Below, piece by piece: positions 46,372 through 61,400 of a stretch of 64,000 bases of DNA (positions within the stretch are counted from its first letter, which is position 1; each line of letters begins with the position of its first letter). The notes beneath the pieces were generated by a model. The model worked only from the letters and a program-made list of their open reading frames with translations. It did no database searches and was not told the origin of the DNA. The stretch covers positions 1-64,000 of the forward strand of contig JAQGDQ010000023.1 of the NCBI GenBank assembly GCA_030141605.1, given 5' to 3'. This DNA is from Tubiluchus corallicola. Its lineage: Eukaryota; Priapulida; Priapulimorpha; Priapulimorphida; Tubiluchidae. The position numbers and the translations under genes were made by a program.

Positions 46372-47620
46372 TAAGTAAGTAAGTTTATTAGTTTATCACC
46401 ATTTTTAAAATAGCAAAATACATAACTAAGAGATTTATAAATCTATACAACATGCAATAATATTACAAAGTGCAGAAGTAATTATTGATTAGTGGTGAAA
46501 GGGTGGCGAACGAACTATAAGTTATCGAGGTCAGCCGTCCTCTCAAGATTGTTACTAATAATATATAATTAATTAGTTAATGCGCATGTACCAGGTAATT
46601 AAAAATTATCAGATTTTGCATTTAAGAAGAATGAAAATTGAATTATTATACGAATGTGTTAGTTTATAATAAAATAATGTTCAATAATGGGAAAGAAGAG
46701 ACACACGTGACTATCTTTAAATAATAATTTAACCATTAGCATTACATATTTAAAATTAATGTTATGAGGACCTAGAGCCAAAGGAAGAGAAAAAAAATTA
46801 ATTTTCCACTTATAGCTAAGAAAAGTGGATAAACATGTATGTTTAATCATGAAAGAAAGAGTTGAAAGGAAAGTATCTTAAAATTCTTTAGGATTAGTGT
46901 TCACTATTGCATAATATTAAAGTTTAAAGATATACAAAAGGTGTACCTTACCTCCATAACATACATTTGAGCTGCAATGCTTACTGAAGAATTTGTACAG
47001 TGTAAATTATCTGTATATATATATATATAAATGAGGCATTGTACTAACCAGATTCACTGTGAATTACTCATTAGTATTTAATTTATATAGTATTTAAATA
47101 AGTGAAATGCAATATCAACTTGAGTAGCATCAGTTGAGATTATTAGTGAATTTAGTTTACACGTAATAGAAAAACTTATTAGAAATAACAGAGTTAGCTC
47201 AACTACAAGGATTTCAACTTAAATGGAAGTAAGGAAAATAGTAGTTATTTAAATTATAGTTAGTTTAGCAAAAATTTACACTACTTTTAGCATATCATAG
47301 ATCTACAAAGATGAATACTGAGATATTAATTGATCTTTATATTTACTGATAAGAAAAATTGATTTGTTTTTAATTTCTTGGGGAATAGAGTTCCAGATAT
47401 GGGGCCTTGATATTTAAGAGAGCACTGGGCTTTGTTTGTATTATATCTTACTACACTCGTACTGTTATTTGAGGCAAAACGAGTTTGATAATTGTGTAAA
47501 GCAGAAGGTTCGCTCATGTATCCGTTAAACAGTTGGAGCAGCATATTATTTTTAAATTTAAAAACAAATTTGGCCAATTCTAGCTTATATATATATCTGT
47601 TATTTTTAAACTAATGCTCA
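46372..47620 (-). mobile_element. LINE 3' part, minus strand, uninterrupted copy
   Basis: The frame at 47,577-47,326 reads as a C-terminal RT segment (LAKFVFKFKNNMLLQLF, LHNYQTRFAS, LKYQGPISGTLFPKKLK). The 3' UTR extends to a stem-loop (46,495-46,543) and a CTTACTTACTTAC tail at 46,372-46,385. This is the reference copy for the disrupted one at 23,845-24,925 and the sister of the one at 20,934-22,600. Confidence 0.7.
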
Positions 47621-49419
47621 CAGAACTTGTATCACTGCTACTGTACTGCTAGTGCTACTAATAAAATAATTATTATTTTTTTTCTTTGGCTTTTTAATAA
47701 TTTTTGGAATTTGGGACCCGTTTTGTGTTTTTTTTACAGCTGGAACTAGGATGAGCATGTAGTGAAAATAATTTTCCCTGACGCAATGAGTCTCGACGGG
47801 TTGACACCCTTGGACAGACAGTTTGGGGTTCCAAATTCGCGGTGGGTTGGGAACGTAAGGCAATTAGCTAGTCAATTTTAATATTATGTAGACAAAAAAT
47901 GATGATAAACAGAAAACTGAACATTTATTGAGGTTTTTTTATATACCAGTATTTTATACATTGTCTACAGTAAAAAAGAATTAGTGTATCATATAAAACG
48001 TGAAGTTGACAATTTAATACTACAAATAAACAAAAATTCCATTTGCGTCCACGCTTTGCAACTGTATTTTCAAATACTTTTAGCAGGTTTTAACATTTTT
48101 TTCTAGTTTTTTGAATGTAGCTGCACACTTTATCGCATGCGTAGTAAATTTTATTTTGCAAAATTCGGCGTGTAGCTGCCAGGCAAATTATATATGCCAA
48201 TGTGCTGCTGCTGAATCAAGTACATTAAACAGTGCTGCATGTTGCCAAACGTTGAAGCTGAACATGTTAAACGATGGTCGAACTTTATAATTTTGGACCC
48301 TATGAAAGTTGAAAGAATCATGTCTAACATGTGTAATTAAAATTACTTATGCTGGAATGTTAATTGGGAAATCACTTGCATTTAAACTCACTTGAATTGA
48401 AGTATTTAAGTTGCAAAAATATGAATTTGGCTGCAAAATGCTTATTTTTCCTGACAAATTTGAGACACGTTTGGTTGGCTCCCTGATACTAAGCCTAATT
48501 CCTGGATGCGCCTGGAAAAATCTGGACAGGTTGTCACCCTAGCTGCAGCTTTCAAATTCTGTATCAGAAAAGTCCTCCTGTGTAATTAAAATGCACATTA
48601 ATTGAATAATTTTGTTAAGCAAACCCAGTTTTTCCATATTAAGCAAACCCAGTATTTCCAGCTTAACCCATATTTTCTTTGAAATCTGAGACTGTTAATT
48701 TTTAGCTGTGGTTTACATGGTGGGCTGAACATGGTAGACGATGGCAGAATGAATTTTTGGTTTTACTGTCTAAATTTAAACTGAAAATACAAACGGTTAG
48801 TTAATTTTATGCCGATTTTTAGGCTTATTTATTTTCCAGCAAGCCAGAGCCCAGAGCAAAAATATAAAACATTTTAAAGACATGCCATAATATTTTTGTG
48901 CTTACATGCTTTACTGTAATGAGACTTAAATTACGTGTAATTAAATTGCTTATGTTTTTGGATTTTTGTTTGTGAATGGTGTAGTGAACCTTACACTAGC
49001 TAAGGTGGTATGGAAGTTGCTACCATCTGTGGTGTGAGCTTGGATGTTTTTGGAAATCTGGCTAAGGTGTGTGTGTGTGTGTGTGTGTGTGCGTGCGTGC
49101 GCTGACATGGGTGTGTGTGTGGGTATTATGTACGTCTTTGAATTCTGTGTGAAGACAGTTTGGTGGATAGACAATTGGGTGGCTAACTTTTCCCAAAGAC
49201 ATTGATTACCTTTTTCATTGTTACAGATCTTGCAAGTTTTAAAGGAGATTAATAAAGGTCAACTGTTGTAATATTTTGTCAGTGAGTGCGATATGCAAGA
49301 TCACATCTGTTTGTTGTTGCTTTTATTCTTCAATAATATGGAGATATAAAAAAACTATCTTTGGGTGACTGTACTGCTTTACCCATTGTCTTTCACATAA
49401 CAACCATAAACTAACTGGC
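47621..49419. other. Upstream region of MFSD14
   Basis: No exon was recognised. A (TG)n run lies at about 49,068-49,092. Diverged repeats of GCTGAACATG(T/G)TA(A/G)ACGATGG occur near 48,258 and 48,724, and AAGCAAACCCAGT is duplicated at 48,618-48,655. The last few hundred bases should hold the promoter and 5' UTR of MFSD14. Confidence 0.35.
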
Positions 49420-52400
49420 ATGGATCCTGAAAACATGCCGAACAAATTACACAAGAAAAGATTTAAATTCAATGTGCCATTTCCACCGAGGCCACGATCA
49501 TTGAAATGGAAGTTGCCACTGCCTAGACCGGATGTTAGAGAAATAGTAAGTTGTTGAACAATAAATTATCTATTATTGCCATTTGGCATTTATGCATAGA
49601 AAATATGATAAGCTTAATCATTCGACATTGTTTGGTAATTTTTGTTTTCATGAAAAATTCTAATGTATTTCCTAGTCATCACTAAATGAGAAAAGTGTTA
49701 AGTGAAGACTTGTTTCTATAGATTACTCTTGGTTCCGCTATTTTTTTTAGCAGGAGACTAAAATTAATTCCTTTAAAGCTAATGATTTTTTGTAGCAGGA
49801 GACTAAAGCCAAGTAAGTCACTTTTTTGTGCATAGCCCAATTTGTCATAGCTATGTCACTTTTTATAGCTACTGCATGTCAACTCGGACATCAGCTACTA
49901 TTGGAAATGAAACATATTTAATAACCATTGATTGCAGTGTTTTTTTCAATAAATTCTGCATTTAAACTGAAAGTGCTTTCTGTTTTTCAGAGTGGCATTG
50001 GACAACCTAGTGTATATCATGCATTAATCATAATATTCCTAGAATTCTTTGCTTGGGGTTTGCTTACAGCTCCAATGATAACAGTAGGTGTAGTTGGTTG
50101 TATAGTAACTTGCATGGCTCGACAAATTTAACTACAAACAATCTGGAAATTACATTAATGTATTAAATTAGCTTTGAATAATCCATTACTGTATGCCATT
50201 CTGGATTCTTTGCAAGAGCATTCCACGAAGGTTCGTATATGATTGAGCGTTTTTTTTTCACATTAAACTTAAACTTCCAAAAATCTTACACAGATTATTA
50301 ATAATACGTTCAGCAGAATGACAGAATGATAGTTTAACGTATGAAGTACCGTCTGTCGTTTACTTAAATGGTTTTTTGTTTTTTTTGTCAGGTATTAAAT
50401 GAAACGTTTCCTAACAAAACATTCCTCATGAATGGACTGATACAGGGTATAAAGGTAACAAAAAGCGATAATTGTCAATCGTTAACTGATTGTTAGAAGC
50501 TCAGTGAAACTAGTACCTGTCTCGATCTTGCCGAGTTTGTAGCTTTTTATGTCTAGGCCACATTAGTACATCTCGGTGAAAATGAAAACAATCATGAAGA
50601 TGTTGATCCACCACTAGCAGCCAATGCAACTGTATGTAGGAATAATTTTAATTTGTTAATAATATTAATGTATCTCAGCGTGCGTCTTTTTTTAGCCCCT
50701 AATGTATGCCATTTTTCAGGGGCTCTTGTCTTTTCTCAGTGCTCCACTGATTGGTGCTCTCTCGGACACTTGGGGTAGGAAAACATTTCTGGTCATCACG
50801 GTCTTGTTTACCTGTGCTCCAATACCCTTAATGCGCTTCAGTCCATGGTAAGTGGTCTTTACCTTTATTAATAGTAAAAAGACTTTATGTTACTAGCAGC
50901 TAGTTTGTAGACAATTTTTGATGAAAAAATTGTCCTGTTATGTTGCTTGTTAGATAATTTACTTGTGAAACAGATATTTAGTAAAGGAAATCCAAAAATT
51001 AGTATAGATTGCATAGATTACTATATGAAAGCCAGGACTGTCTTAATAGCATTATAACAGGGCAAAGCAATGCACTGGGGCTCCTACATGCACATCCACT
51101 CACAGGACTAAAAATGAAATGATCGGTAAAGTTAAACATATTTGTTGTATTGATACTTCCAACAAAATAAGTGTTTAACCAAAAATCGAACTGTACAGCA
51201 AAGATTAATCAACAAAGGAACACAAACGTGAGTTGAAGGGACGTTAACGTAATTATGCGCTTTTACATCATGTAGCACGTGAGATCCATGATGCTCATAC
51301 ATGCACTGGAGAATACAGATGTGATCGTGATACTAAAATTGAAGCGAATGCGAATGTCCACTTGTAATAAACAAATATTCATAGTTTAGTTTAGTATAGT
51401 ATAGTATGTGTTTATTGACAGTAAGTTGCAACACATAGATTAGCATGGGCTCATGGGGCCGCTGGACAACTGCCTAGTCTCCCAGATGGCCATGATGTGT
51501 TAAGATGGCCCTGATGAAAGCTATGACTTTTACTACTTTTGTGGCACAGTAACATGGGTATTTTAAAATTTATTGTTTTTGCAGGTGGTTCTTTGCCATG
51601 ATATCCATATCTGGTGTATTTTCTGTAACATTTTCGATAGTATTTGCATACGTAGCCGATGTAACAGAACCTGACGATCGAAGTTCTGCATATGGACTTG
51701 TAAGTGTTTGCTTCTGCTTCCTCTCTATGCACATGTTTTTGTATAAACAGATTTATTTATGTAAATAGAGCAACTAGCTGCTTAACTTGAAATTCTTCAG
51801 TATAAGTATTAAAAAAATTAAAACCCACTCTCACCCACTACAAAAAAGTTAACTAAGAAACACTTACAAATATAAAAAGTATATTACCTATTTTTACAAA
51901 AAGCATTGTAATAAATGAAGTAACTGGTGTCTTATGTAAGACAGATTATATAAGAAGAAAATGGGCGATAAACACAAATTGCACTTGTAAAGAGAGAAAT
52001 TTAAAGCACTTTTGTCTAAGTGCAAACAACATATTTCATTTCCCCATGAAGTCTTCTATAGTTGGCATTTTGCTGACAATAAAAAAATTGGTAAAATAAT
52101 TGAATCTAATGCAGTGTTGTAATTTATTATTACTTAATTACATGGAAATCCTCTTAAATTTTTGACCTTGACGGATGAAAACTCACGTCAAAAGTGATAT
52201 TTGCGATATTTTGTGATCATATGATGTTCATTTCATTTGATTTTTTACCTTCAGCAGTTATAGTATCTTTTAAATATTGCGAAGAAACTTTTATCTATGT
52301 AAAAGTTTTTAGATTATAAATTAGATTTTTTCACATGTGTTGACTGCTGATGCCCCTTTTCACGAAAATATCTTTTCTTACTTGATTTGATCTGATAACT

Positions 52401-55400
52401 ATCTTGGATTTTACAATTACCTAGTTGTTAATTATAATGTACATTTTTTGTTTGTTTTGTTGACATGTAGGTGTCAGGTACATTTGCGGCAAGTCTCGTT
52501 ACTAGTCCAGCTGTAGGTGCTTATCTGTCTAGCGTTTACAACGACAATGTTGTCATAGCGTTAGCATCTTCCGTAGCTTTACTTGATGTCTTCTTCATCA
52601 TGGCCGCTGTGCCCGAGTCTCTTCCCGCATATGTGCGCCCGAATTCGTTTGGTTCGCCCATGTCATGGGAGCAAGTGGATCCCTTTGCAGTGAGTATTCT
52701 TCCATTTAAAAATCTCTCTAGGCTGTCTATCATTATATGCTATCACTATCATTATCACTATCAAATATCACTGTTTGAAGGTATTCAGTGCTGAGCAGTA
52801 AGTATTCAAATGTATATTGGAAAATTTTAAAAACTGTTAAGTGATAACACTTAATAACACCATATGCTTTGAAGCTTGATTAAAGGAAAAAACAATCCAC
52901 GAACAACAATAATTGCATTTTATTATACAATTTAAAATATTGAAAATACCTTCGCATCAAATGCCTTGCTTAAAACTAAAAGAAATTTAAATATTTCTTA
53001 TCTCTCACCAAACAAACATCACTGCTGGCATATTTGAATAAAATGAAGCTGATGCCTGCTGGGCAGCGTGAATACTGTGAAAGCAAGCTGAGGTACGCGA
53101 TGCAAAATTTCGCGATACAGTTTTCGCTGAAGCTCCGTTATGCCAGTGTTGTGTTTAACTGTGTTTATTTAAGAATTAAAAAAAGAAAGTTAAATTTGAA
53201 GAACTGCCATTTTTCATTGTGCGAGATGATTGTTGTCACCAAAGATCAGTAAACAAACGTCGGTAACGAAAGACATTTTCTATACCACGTATGTCATTCT
53301 CGCTCACTCGCGCTAAAGCCGTAAAACATGGCGACCCTTTACAGCAATGCACACGGTCGAAATTCGCAAGAAAAAAATAAGTTATTTAATTCATAAGTTT
53401 CTTTTGTTTAATAATAACTATGAATTATTTGTCTATTCATAATAATGCGTTAAAAAAATTTCAATTTCTGTTTGGGTTATATAGGCGTTTAACTTTCTCC
53501 ATGTGAATATTGAATCATAATTAAATAATAATTGCACATTTAATTTATTATTTATTAGTTTATTTATCGTGACATCTTGCAAAAGCATAATCATTAGCTA
53601 TTCATTTTACTTGAGTAATTTAGCTTAAAGAGTTGATATCATATGAGATGTGAAGTCATTTTCATGAATGTATTACATTATTGTATCATTTCAGTCTCTT
53701 CGTAAAGTGGGACACGATCATACCATTTTATTACTTTGTGCAACTGTCTTTCTGTCTTATCTACCAGAAGCTGGACAATATTCGTGTTTTTTTGTATACT
53801 TGCGACTGGTAAGTCTTAAGCTTGTGTATATTGAATTTGTAACGTTTTTGTGGATGTGCTTTTTATGTGTAAACTGTTTGTATAATTTTATTTTGCTCAG
53901 TAAGTTATTGGAACTTTTTGAATTTTAAATTATTTGTTTCCTTTTATACATACACAACAATTCGGCTTTCAAATTGTAATGTTATTGTTTCAATAAAGTT
54001 ACGTACTTACTTTCTTAAAAACTTGGTTCTTACTTTTGCATTTTCTCGCTTCGATAATATTATTCTTAAAGGAAAGCGCCAGTTTCTTATCATGTTGTGT
54101 TTGTTTGACTGTTATCACTTAAACTTGGAAAAATATAACAAAGAAATTTGCAAAACTGTCTAGTAAGTATAAAGTTAGTTTATACTACTGGTGAATAGAA
54201 ATTTACTTTGGCAGTGATAGCTGCCATTCACTTGAAATTTCTGACATAACTTTTCGTAAGCACATTGTGGCTTTCTGTAAACTAATTCAAACTTTTGCGG
54301 CTTATCTAATGTTAATCCAAAAGATGTCACAAAATTAGCTATCTAATTTTTTACTTTTGATGGAAAGTCGATGGGCGATGCCATTGGTAGAGGAATTGGC
54401 ATTCAAAATGGGAGCGATTTTAAAGTGATTTTACTAATTACATGAGTGGTTATCACACTTTTATTACTAAATCCAGCTAATATTTTTCGCAAACATTAAA
54501 ATACACCTAACTTCCTAGAAGACTTGACCTTTTCTTTAATACGTATTTGAAAGTTGTTTAATAGTATATATAGTTAAATATGTGAAAGTGTAATATTAAG
54601 ATCCAAATTAAATTTTAAACAGAGCAACAAATTTTTCTGACAAAATATGTTTCAATTTTTAAAACAAAAAATAGTGCTTTAGTAATGTTTTTCTGAAGTT
54701 TTACATTGTTTTGATCAGCATATCTTATTTACATATGATTATATGTTGCCATGACCCACACCTTCCCAACTAGGTGAGGTATGCACGTAATTACCTGTTA
54801 GCTTTGATTTTATTCTAGGTGATTGGATTCAGTCCGGAGATGGTAGCTTCATTTATTGCAGTTATAGGTGTTTTATCAGTGATTGCTCAGGTATGATATT
54901 CTTTATATGAAACTGTAAACATGCTCTGTAATTTAAATATTTGTTTCAGAGATTAATGTTGTACTTTTTGTTGATTTCAAAAAGCCATTTTTGAATAAGC
55001 TTTAACACTATAGGAATTTTGTTCGGATTAAAAATACCAACACCAGCAATATTATGAAAACCATCTTTATTATCAGAAATTGATCCGTAACATTTTGCCA
55101 ACTCCGCTATAGATCAATTTCTAATAATAAAGGTAATTTTCATAATATTGCAGATGTTGGCATTTTTAAAGCCACTTTTATTTAAATTTCAAAACGTTAA
55201 ACAGGTGACAGTTTAACAGTTTAAAAAAAATAATCTTTTCATCATCAGTCAGTGATTCATCATTCAAATTTACCTTCACAGCTTTCTGTAAATTAATATT
55301 TTTTGTATTAGTTGTAACTATCAGCTGTGGTGTCACAAGTGCTTGTGGCGCCCCGGGGCAAAAAACTTTTGGTGCTCTACCTTTTTAATGTTTTTATCAT

Positions 55401-58400
55401 TTGTTTTGTGGGCGAAGCCACAAAGTGTGGAAATTTTTTGCATGCTGAACCTCACTTTCCTTTTCTGACATAATGGGATAAAGCTAAACGAATTTCTCTG
55501 AGGCAATCATCCTGCGTTTGATTTGCGGTACTGCAGCAGAATAACTCTTTTCTATGCATTAGTTGCTCGTAACACAACAGTCCTTAAGCATTTAGCTCCA
55601 ACATTAAAACTACAGATTTTTCCAATAATACAATTGGCATTTAGAGAAGCACCGCAGTTTCTTCCAAAATTATCGATCTGCTAAACCATCCTACACATGC
55701 CATCAAGTAACAACATTAGTTTTCTTTCTAAGCTGTATGTAGTAATCAAGTCAGCTACGATGATGTCCGACTTGGCAGTTTTGTTATTTGCTGATGTCAG
55801 ATTAGTAATTAATAATTAACAGACATCATTCTTGAAGAATTGGGCACCCTCTCGCCCTTGCGCTCTGGGATGATTGCTCTCTGTCGTGCACATCCCCGCA
55901 CTAAGCACCCTGCGCTACGCCTCTGACTATAAGTCTATTAATATTTTAGGCATTAAATTCACTATTTTAGTTGGATTATAAGAAATTGCAAAGCTGACAA
56001 GGTGGTTATTAATCTATAATTATTAATTATTGACTGCAGTAATCGTCAGACATGCTAATTCTGATTAAACAACTTTTCTCACTTCACACTAATGAATTTT
56101 ACGCCATTTGTATTTTCTGCATATGTGTGATTTTAGTTTGTCATTGCTTGCTTTATTGTTGTAAGTATGTGAATCCGGTATTTGCAATGGTCATTTGTTT
56201 CAGACTGTTATTCTAGCATTTCTGATGAAATCATTAGGACCCAAGCATACAATCATGGTTGGTTTAACATTTGAAATGTTGCAGCTAGCTTGGTACGGTT
56301 TTGGCTCACAGACATGGTAAGACACTTATTTTACATGGGACTGTACTATATTAAAATGCTCTTAGTTTATATCATTGACATATTTATGCGATAGTTTATA
56401 TGAAGCAGATGGTATTCCTTCTTAGACAACACAGATTATTTTCTAGTAAAAATTTGATAAAAACAGTCTATGTCTGTTATACTAAATTTTGATTCCTAGT
56501 AAATGCCAAGATGCACCCCGCCAATTACTGCTTTTATAATAGCAGACATTACAGCCGGGCCTGGAGCAGTTTACAATCAAAAGTTTAGGATTACGATTAT
56601 GACCTACGATTATAGCAATAGTGCAATTACAATTACAGTTGCAGTAGAAAAGCGATGATTACAATTACGATTGGATGGATAAGATTACGATCATGATTAT
56701 ATTAATTATTCCGTTTGAGTACTATGTAGTGAGTACTTTGAGACTAAGAGAAAAGTCTGCACACTTTGCACCTAGCAAGAAAGAATCACTAGTCATTGAT
56801 GACATCAAAATGATTAAAAACCGGCAATTTTTCAAATCTTGTTACTGTCATGTAACTTTTCCACGCAACAAGCAAGCACGCGAGGTATTTTTTCTTGGGG
56901 AAATCTTTTCACAGAGTAGCTTTTGCATCTAATGTGCAGAAAGGAACTGTGAATCGACACATACAAAGGATGGCTGCAGCCATGTTTGTTTGCACGTATC
57001 TGAATTTGCATTTTGGCCAAAAAAACCTTTTATTTGCATAAATTTTATAAAACCTAGAATTATTCTGTATAAATTTATTTATAGAAATCTATTACATCAA
57101 TTACTAGGCTACAATTACAGCAAAATTCGTAATTTGTAATCAATTGTAATCGTAACCAACCCTAGGCCTGAGTACAGCCCACATAGATAAACACTTTATT
57201 TAAGTGCCAGTATTAAGTGTTTCGTATTCGTGACCACTGAGTCATAATTGGGAAGCCACAATTACTGCAACATGTGTTTTCTTACAGAAAGATTGCTAAA
57301 CTGTAAGGTAGTGAAACATCCTTGTGGCCTTGTGGCTTTGCTCCTTTGCTAAAGTAGGGGGTTGTTCATGTCTCTAATCACGGAAATCGTTAGTTGCTAA
57401 TAGAATGGTTTAAGACTGCTACAATAGTAAGCTCTGCTTTCCAGAATGGAGCCAAGTTAAATAAGCTTTGAGGAAAGAGTTATTTGAGAAGCATCTGCAA
57501 GAAACTGGTCTGGTCTAAGGTTTAAAATTTTCTTCATACAATTGCATGCAAAAATGGAGAGGGTGTATTTTATTTAACAAAATGAGTGCAAAAATAGAGA
57601 GATGTATTTTGTTTAACGAAAAATATGGTATCATTGCGTTAACTTAAAGGAAAAAGTTGTAAACTTGTTCATGTGATAGCTTATACAGTGTTCACAGTAT
57701 CATTTTAGCACGATCAAATCGTGATCGTGGGGCACCAATATGAAGCAACACTAGTGTGTACGAGTAATGAAAACATGGTCATACCGAAATTAAATATGCG
57801 TAATTTTTTCACGAAACCTGTTGTTCGGGTAGATGCCGTACTGTTCCTCTCATGATTGCAACTGTGTTTATGTGTACCTTAACAACATGAATGGCAGACT
57901 GGCAAGATACGGTTATTAATGATAGTGTAAACGCAAGTCATTACCAAGTTCATTCTACTTTTCTATAGCAAACCATCCATGTCTATATGCTCAAGCATGC
58001 TTCACAATAGTTACAATTCTAACATTACATGATAAGATAATAAATTTCCGTAAAATTATAAAATGTGTAAAGTGGGTTCAAAATAGGTCAAGAATATAAA
58101 CCTTTAAATCCAGTGAGTTTCTATCTTAGTTTAAAATGATCATGGGAGTTGCCAGGAGAATCATGCTGTGGGAAAACCAGGGAATTGATTGCGAAAAGCT
58201 GACAGTGCTTCACATCGTGGTAAAATGATAGAGTGAATGAAACAGAAAAGTGAATTTCATATTCTATATTTGCATAGGATGATGTGGGCTGCAGGAACAC
58301 TCGCTTCCATTGCTAGTATTACATATCCTGCTATTAGTGCTTTTGTTTCTACACAAGCTGATGCTGATAAACAAGGTAATAGTCACATTCATAATCTAAA

Positions 58401-61400
58401 TTTCCTTTTACATTTATTCATGAACCTGTTTTCTGTCGTAGTGCGGTCACCGTAGTTACAATCAAAACTATTGTAGGTGTCGTACAAGGAATTATCACAG
58501 GCTTCCGGGGATTGTGTAATGGCCTTGGCCCAGCATTGTTCGGCTTCATATTCTATTTATTCGATGTGAACTTGTCCAATATGGCTGAAAAGGTGGACGA
58601 AGTTGATTTAACTGCGACGCACATCATACCTCCTATGCCAATTCATCAGGTATGTACCATAGCATTTATTAGTAGCATAACCGCATCCCTGTGTGTCACT
58701 TAACTTCTTTATACAGTAGTTGCTGCTTAATAGACTCACTTTGGGACCCAATTAACCAGCTGAACCTTTTAACCGATAGGTGTAGTGTTACAGGTATAGA
58801 AATATGAGTCACCAGCTTACTATGGACTGCAAAGGTCTTTAATGAATTTTAGAAACGAAGTAATGTCTAAATTCCCTTATGCAGTTAAAAATTAGAAAAA
58901 AATAAGTGAATTAGCAATAAATAAAAAATAAAAAATATACTTTTCTAAATCACAGACTTTTCTAAGAATTTCTTGAAAGAGTGAGCTGCTTCATTTCCTC
59001 ACGAAGAAGTTGGCCCACAAAGTTCTCGTAATTGTAAATATGTTGAAAATCTGTTGTTGTGTGTGACTAAAACAGTTCTGAATCGTCTGTTCACTTACAT
59101 TGCCCTTATTTGCTGTACGATGTTTAGTCTTATAAGTCACATGGAATACCTGCTGCTGCTTTGACTGTTGATTAAGCCTGAGAGTGTGATTTGCAATGAG
59201 AGCATCAAAACGAAATTGCTAGGCAAGTGATTAAATGTTTAACTTCCAGAAATTCTTAGGGTAACAGTGGGCGAGTGGATAACAGATTCAAAGCAATCGC
59301 TACGCTAAAGTATTCGTGCATGATAAACATACCTGCTTACAAACAAAACGGTACTTAACATAATTGTTTCTGCATACATGGTGCACAAAAGGGAAGTAAA
59401 GATGACATAAAAGTAGGAAAGGCTCTTTTGGCACATTGTGACGTCCGTGACGTCAGTCTGGAATATAAGAACTACCGAGCAGCATTGCAACCCCTTCTAA
59501 TATAGTTGAACTGTATTCTAGTATGATTTTTGTGTATGTCCTATACTTAGGCTCCATTAATAGCTTAGGTTAGCTAATTGCACCTGTTAATTGAATGAGT
59601 CATTAGTTAATTACTCATTAAGCGAATTTATCTACTACAATAAAGCAAGTTGTGACTGTACATATATGAGCATGTACCTAGTTAGCTCTGGAAAGGGTCC
59701 CACCTCATACCTGTCCTAGATCTCCTTTACAAGAAAGCAAGTGATTGGTCATACGCTCAACTGAACAGGCTGTCTGGCCAATGAATCGTCGTGTTAAAGG
59801 ACAAGGTCATCCAGTTTTTACTTGTTCTAGAAGTTGAAACTAGGTTCAAGACAGTGTGTCGAACGTGCTAAGCCAGTGAAGTCGTCGAATATGGCTTCCG
59901 GCGAACATTCATTAGTAATCGAAGTCAAGTCTTAATTATTGTGGAGATAGAAAGTGATTAAAGGGCACTGACACACCAAAGGGTTAGGTGTTCGAGCCGT
60001 GAGGCGGAAACACCAATAAACTGGCTGTTATTCTTATTAGACGTACTGCTGTAAACGGAAGTTCAGGAGATCCGGTGCAGAAACAACCAGGTTATGACCA
60101 GACGTAGTACCAATGGTAGTTCCGCGAGCTCCACGGGTCAGGACTCCACTGCACCCCACTAGGATTGGTGAAGTAACCAATTACGACTTCGGTACACCTG
60201 ACAAGCATTGTAGGAGTGACCACGTGAGATTCCAGCCCCTGCTGAGGTTTGGAAGAGTACCTGCTCAAGATTCCACGAAGTTCGCATAACCGGTTAGTCA
60301 CGTTATTCCAGTTTCCAGAGTGATGGAGAACGTCAAACGTTAGAATCGACAGCTTCCGACTGCACTTCCGACTACAACTGATAAGTATACTTACCTCACA
60401 TCCTTCTCCTTCACCTGGGTTGGGGCTAACTAGTCTTCTGTTTATCATAAGTTATCTAGAAATGTTGTTTGTAATTATAACAAGTTTGTTGTTGTTTTGG
60501 TTTAAAGTAAATTGTTTTTACTTCTTAACATCTCATTAAACACAGAATTTATAGGTAATATTAAAAACTGTTTTATTTGCTTCTATTCTGTATACATGTC
60601 TGTGAACTATGCTTAAATGGAAAGATTCACTGAACCCACGTGTCAGCACATATCGGTAATTAGTAGCAAAAAGTGTTTGTGGTGTCGTAACGAAAGCGTC
60701 CTATATCACAGGTAGTACACCACACATATCACACACATACAAATATTTAATTTTAAGTAGGTGAAGGAAAAATATTGAGTAAATTATGATGAGTTATTTG
60801 AGTCAATTACCGATAATTTTTATGTATATTTGAATAGAAGCAGCCCGTTTCAGGCACTTTTGAGTCAATTAAGTGATTGAGTCTATTAACCGTGAGTCTA
60901 TTAAGCGGCTACTACTGTATTTTGATCCTGAGCGGATTTGAGACCAGTATCAAAGCAGAAAGTGGCACACACACAATGCCTTCATACTACTTTTAATAGT
61001 AGTTTTCACAACAGTAAAACAGTATGTGGCAAGGCAATTGATGATTGTTCCATAGTAGTGCTTTGTTGAATTACGAGTTTGGGTTTTTTGTTCATTATGT
61101 GCAAAATACGTTCTAGCATTACTCTTTGCATTTCTTTCATTTGCTATTTGCATTAGGCAATATAATTTTCTTCTTGTCTATTTATTTTCTGATAATCATT
61201 GCACATCAAACTGTGGAACATTTTATATGATTTTCTGTTTCATATATGTCTCTCCCATGCATTTATTTTAGAATGTTGCCTGGGTTTTTTTGTACGCTGT
61301 AATTTCAACTTGGGTAACCATATTCAGTTTTTGAGATTGACCAGGAATTCATATATTTATGTATCACTGTGGTAAAGATGTAGATGTTGATTTGAAGGAA

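Noticed and set aside
49019-49174. Thr-His repeat frame upstream of MFSD14
   Set aside because: It is a translation of the (TG)n microsatellite.
59985-60030. TGTTCGAGCCGTGAGGCGG as a tRNA B box
   Set aside because: No matching A box or acceptor stem was found at the right distance, and the B-box match is poor.
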